Assembly (NCBI GenBank): GCA_038106575.1
Contig: JAYOED010000058.1
Coordinates: 1 to 13,854 of the forward strand
Length of the DNA: 13,854 nucleotides
Reading direction: 5' to 3'
DNA from: Ga0077527 sp038106575
Lineage (GTDB): Bacteria > Pseudomonadota > Gammaproteobacteria > Burkholderiales > SG8-41
Positions 12,203 through 13,854 of the stretch are shown here, one piece after another; within the stretch, counting starts at the first letter, position 1; every line of letters starts with the position of its first letter. The notes beneath the pieces are model-generated. The model saw nothing but the letters and a program-made list of their open reading frames with translations. It was not told the DNA's origin and ran no database searches. The position numbers and the translations under genes were made by a program.

Positions 12203-13854
12203 TCAAGCAACCTGCTCCTCTCCCTCTGTGCCCTGCACGAGTGCTTCGACCTCAATTTCCGCCGACGCTGCCTGCTCGAGTTCGGCCTGGGCGGCCTGCC
12301 GGCGCCGGACGCGGTGATACGCCAAGCCAGTGCCCGCGGGAATCAGGCGCCCGACAATGACATTCTCCTTCAGCCCGCGCAATTCGTCGCGCTTGCCCAT
12401 GATCGCCGCTTCGGTCAGCACCCGGGTGGTTTCCTGGAAGGAAGCCGCCGAGATAAACGAGTCCGTTGACAGCGAAGCCTTGGTGATACCCAGAAGAACA
12501 TACTCATACTGTGCGGGCTTCTTGCCGTCCGCTTCGATACTTTCGTTTTCCAGCAGCAACTCGGCGCGCTCGACCTGTTCCCCGGTAATAAAGCGGGTAT
12601 CACCCGGCTCAACAATCAAAACACGGCGCAACATCTGGCGCACAATGACCTCGATGTGCTTGTCGTTGATTTTCACGCCCTGCAGCCGATAAACATCCTG
12701 AACTTCGTTGCAAATGTAGCGCGCAAGGGCCTCGACGCCGAGCAGTCGTAGGATATCGTGCGGATCGGCCGGGCCGTCGACGATGCTTTCTCCGCGGTTC
12801 ACCACCTGACCGTCGTGAGCCATGATGTGCTTGTCTTTTGCAATCAGAAATTCATGGGCGATGCCGTCGAGATCAGTGATCACCAGACGCTGCTTACCTT
12901 TGGTGTCCTTGCCAAACGAAACCGTACCGGTGACCTCGGCTAAAAGCCCGGCGTCTTTAGGCGAGCGCGCTTCGAACAACTCTGCAACACGCGGGAGACC
13001 GCCAGTAATGTCACGGGTTTTCGAAGTTTCCTGCGGGATCCGCGCCAACACCTCGCCAACACCGACATCCTGACCGTCGCGCACGGTAATGATGCAGCCG
13101 ATCTGGAACGTGATATTGACCGGCTGATCCGAACCGGCAAGCTTGATTTCCTTGCCGTTCGCGTCAAGCAGCTTCACCTGTGGGCGCAAACCCTTGGCCT
13201 GGGCACTGCCACGGCGCTTGGGATCGACCACCACCAACGTCGACAGACCCGTAACTTCGTCAATCTGCTTGGCAACCGTAACGCCTTCTTCCACGTTTTC
13301 GAATTTGATGCGCCCGGCATACTCGGTGATGATCGGACGCGTATGCGGATCCCATGTGGCCAGCACATGCCCCGGTTTGACGGCCTGACCGTCTTGCGCG
13401 GAAAGCAATGCGCCATAAGGAACCTTGTGGCGCTCACGCTCGCGATTGGCGTCGTCGTGTATCATCAGTTCTCCATTGCGAGATATCGCGACAAGCTCAC
13501 CACGGGTGTTTGAAACATAACGCATCCCGGCAGAATAACGCACCACACCGGCCGACTTGCTGCCTACCTGGCTGACGACGGCAGTCCGAGAAGCAGCGCC
13601 ACCAATATGGAAAGTACGCATGGTCAGCTGAGTACCGGGTTCGCCAATCGACTGCGCAGCAATTACACCAACGGCTTCGCCGACGTTGACCACCGAACCG
13701 CGACCCAAGTCACGCCCATAACAACGGGTGCACAGTCCGTAGCGCGTTTCGCAGGTCAAAGGTGTGCGCACCTTGATTTCATCAATACCTGCCGCTTCGA
13801 CGGCATTCACGACCTCTTCATCCAGCAAGGTGTTCGCCGGGTACAGGGTCGCCC
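12203..13854 (-). CDS. rpoC: DNA-directed RNA polymerase subunit beta', C-terminal part (cut by window edge)
   Basis: 549 residues are visible, from ATLYPANTLLDEEV to the stop. This corresponds to roughly the last 40% of a beta' of about 1,400 residues. The frame continues unbroken to the window edge. Landmarks: three zinc-site cysteines in CETRYGLCTRCYGRD (fragment residues 34, 41, 44; the fourth Cys of this site lies upstream, outside the window), then the trigger-loop base GEPGTQLTMRTFHIGGAASR, the jaw, and the C-terminal clamp/bridge segment DVYRLQGVKINDKHIEVIVR and FISAASFQETTRVLTEAA. The end is a low-complexity Ala/Glu tail (QAAQAELEQAASAEIEVEA). Beta' forms half of the active-site cleft of RNA polymerase. 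It is followed by a terminator. Confidence 0.99.
   Translation of the reverse strand, partial: ATLYPANTLLDEEVVNAVEAAGIDEIKVRTPLTCETRYGLCTRCYGRDLGRGSVVNVGEAVGVIAAQSIGEPGTQLTMRTFHIGGAASRTAVVSQVGSKSAGVVRYSAGMRYVSNTRGELVAISRNGELMIHDDANRERERHKVPYGALLSAQDGQAVKPGHVLATWDPHTRPIITEYAGRIKFENVEEGVTVAKQIDEVTGLSTLVVVDPKRRGSAQAKGLRPQVKLLDANGKEIKLAGSDQPVNITFQIGCIITVRDGQDVGVGEVLARIPQETSKTRDITGGLPRVAELFEARSPKDAGLLAEVTGTVSFGKDTKGKQRLVITDLDGIAHEFLIAKDKHIMAHDGQVVNRGESIVDGPADPHDILRLLGVEALARYICNEVQDVYRLQGVKINDKHIEVIVRQMLRRVLIVEPGDTRFITGEQVERAELLLENESIEADGKKPAQYEYVLLGITKASLSTDSFISAASFQETTRVLTEAAIMGKRDELRGLKENVIVGRLIPAGTGLAYHRVRRRQAAQAELEQAASAEIEVEALVQGTEGEEQVA

Noticed and set aside
11025..12317. Plus-strand open frame of 430 codons spanning the rpsL-rpoC spacer
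   Set aside because: It is antisense to fusA, rpsG, rpsL and rpoC, which are all certain genes. The residues look like reverse-complement translation (His/Arg/Ala-rich, no domain), and it has no credible ribosome binding site.
1..13854. Mobile element, CRISPR, defence system or biosynthetic cluster
   Set aside because: No gene interrupts the canonical order, and no transposase, integrase, direct-repeat array or foreign-looking segment is visible. Every spacer is accounted for and none exceeds 209 bp.

Overview
The window is one continuous minus-strand stretch of the universal ribosomal-protein/translation locus (str, S10 and spc clusters). It contains 22 protein genes, two of them cut by the window edges, and about 95% of the bases are coding. 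In transcription order (right to left on the given strand) they are: rpoC (3' end), rpsL, rpsG, fusA, tuf, rpsJ, rplC, rplD, rplW, rplB, rpsS, rplV, rpsC, rplP, rpmC, rpsQ, rplN, rplX, rplE, rpsN, rpsH, rplF (5' end). No plus-strand gene, tRNA, rRNA, insertion sequence or CRISPR array is visible. The long plus-strand open frames are mirror images of these highly conserved genes.

Organism: the 396-residue EF-Tu, 101-residue zinc-free S14, 131-residue S8 and the wording of L5, L16 and S19 point to a betaproteobacterium, probably a Nitrosomonadales-like (nitrosomonad/gallionellid/methylophilid) lineage. The class is a confident call from recalled family sequences. The order is an inference.

Layout. 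(1) 13854-11994: end of the RNA polymerase beta' gene, then a 209-bp spacer with a GC-rich intrinsic terminator and a second strong hairpin before rpsL. (2) 11993-7787: str cluster (S12, S7, EF-G, EF-Tu). (3) 7783-2617: S10 cluster, starting only 3 bp after tuf, so str and S10 look like one transcription unit; the largest internal spacer is a structured 86-bp gap between rpsJ and rplC. (4) 2616-2459: 158-bp spacer with a consensus -10 box, the likely spc promoter. (5) 2458-1: spc cluster L14, L24, L5, S14, S8, L6. Genes are otherwise packed with 3-25 bp gaps or stop/start overlaps (rplD/rplW, rplW/rplB, rpsC/rplP, rplX/rplE), implying translational coupling.

Functionally the locus supplies small- and large-subunit proteins and the two GTPase elongation factors in one coordinated block, next to an RNA polymerase subunit gene. 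It is an ordinary core region and I see no new biological system in it. The most unusual feature is an N-terminal extension of about 54 residues, rich in Lys, Ala and Pro, on ribosomal protein L5. It has no alternative start codon nearer the conserved core and carries a perfect internal Shine-Dalgarno before an out-of-frame ATG. Second, the spacers that hold the classical E. coli autoregulatory sites (S10 leader, rpsL-rpsG) are too short here, while a structured spacer sits in a different place (rpsJ-rplC).
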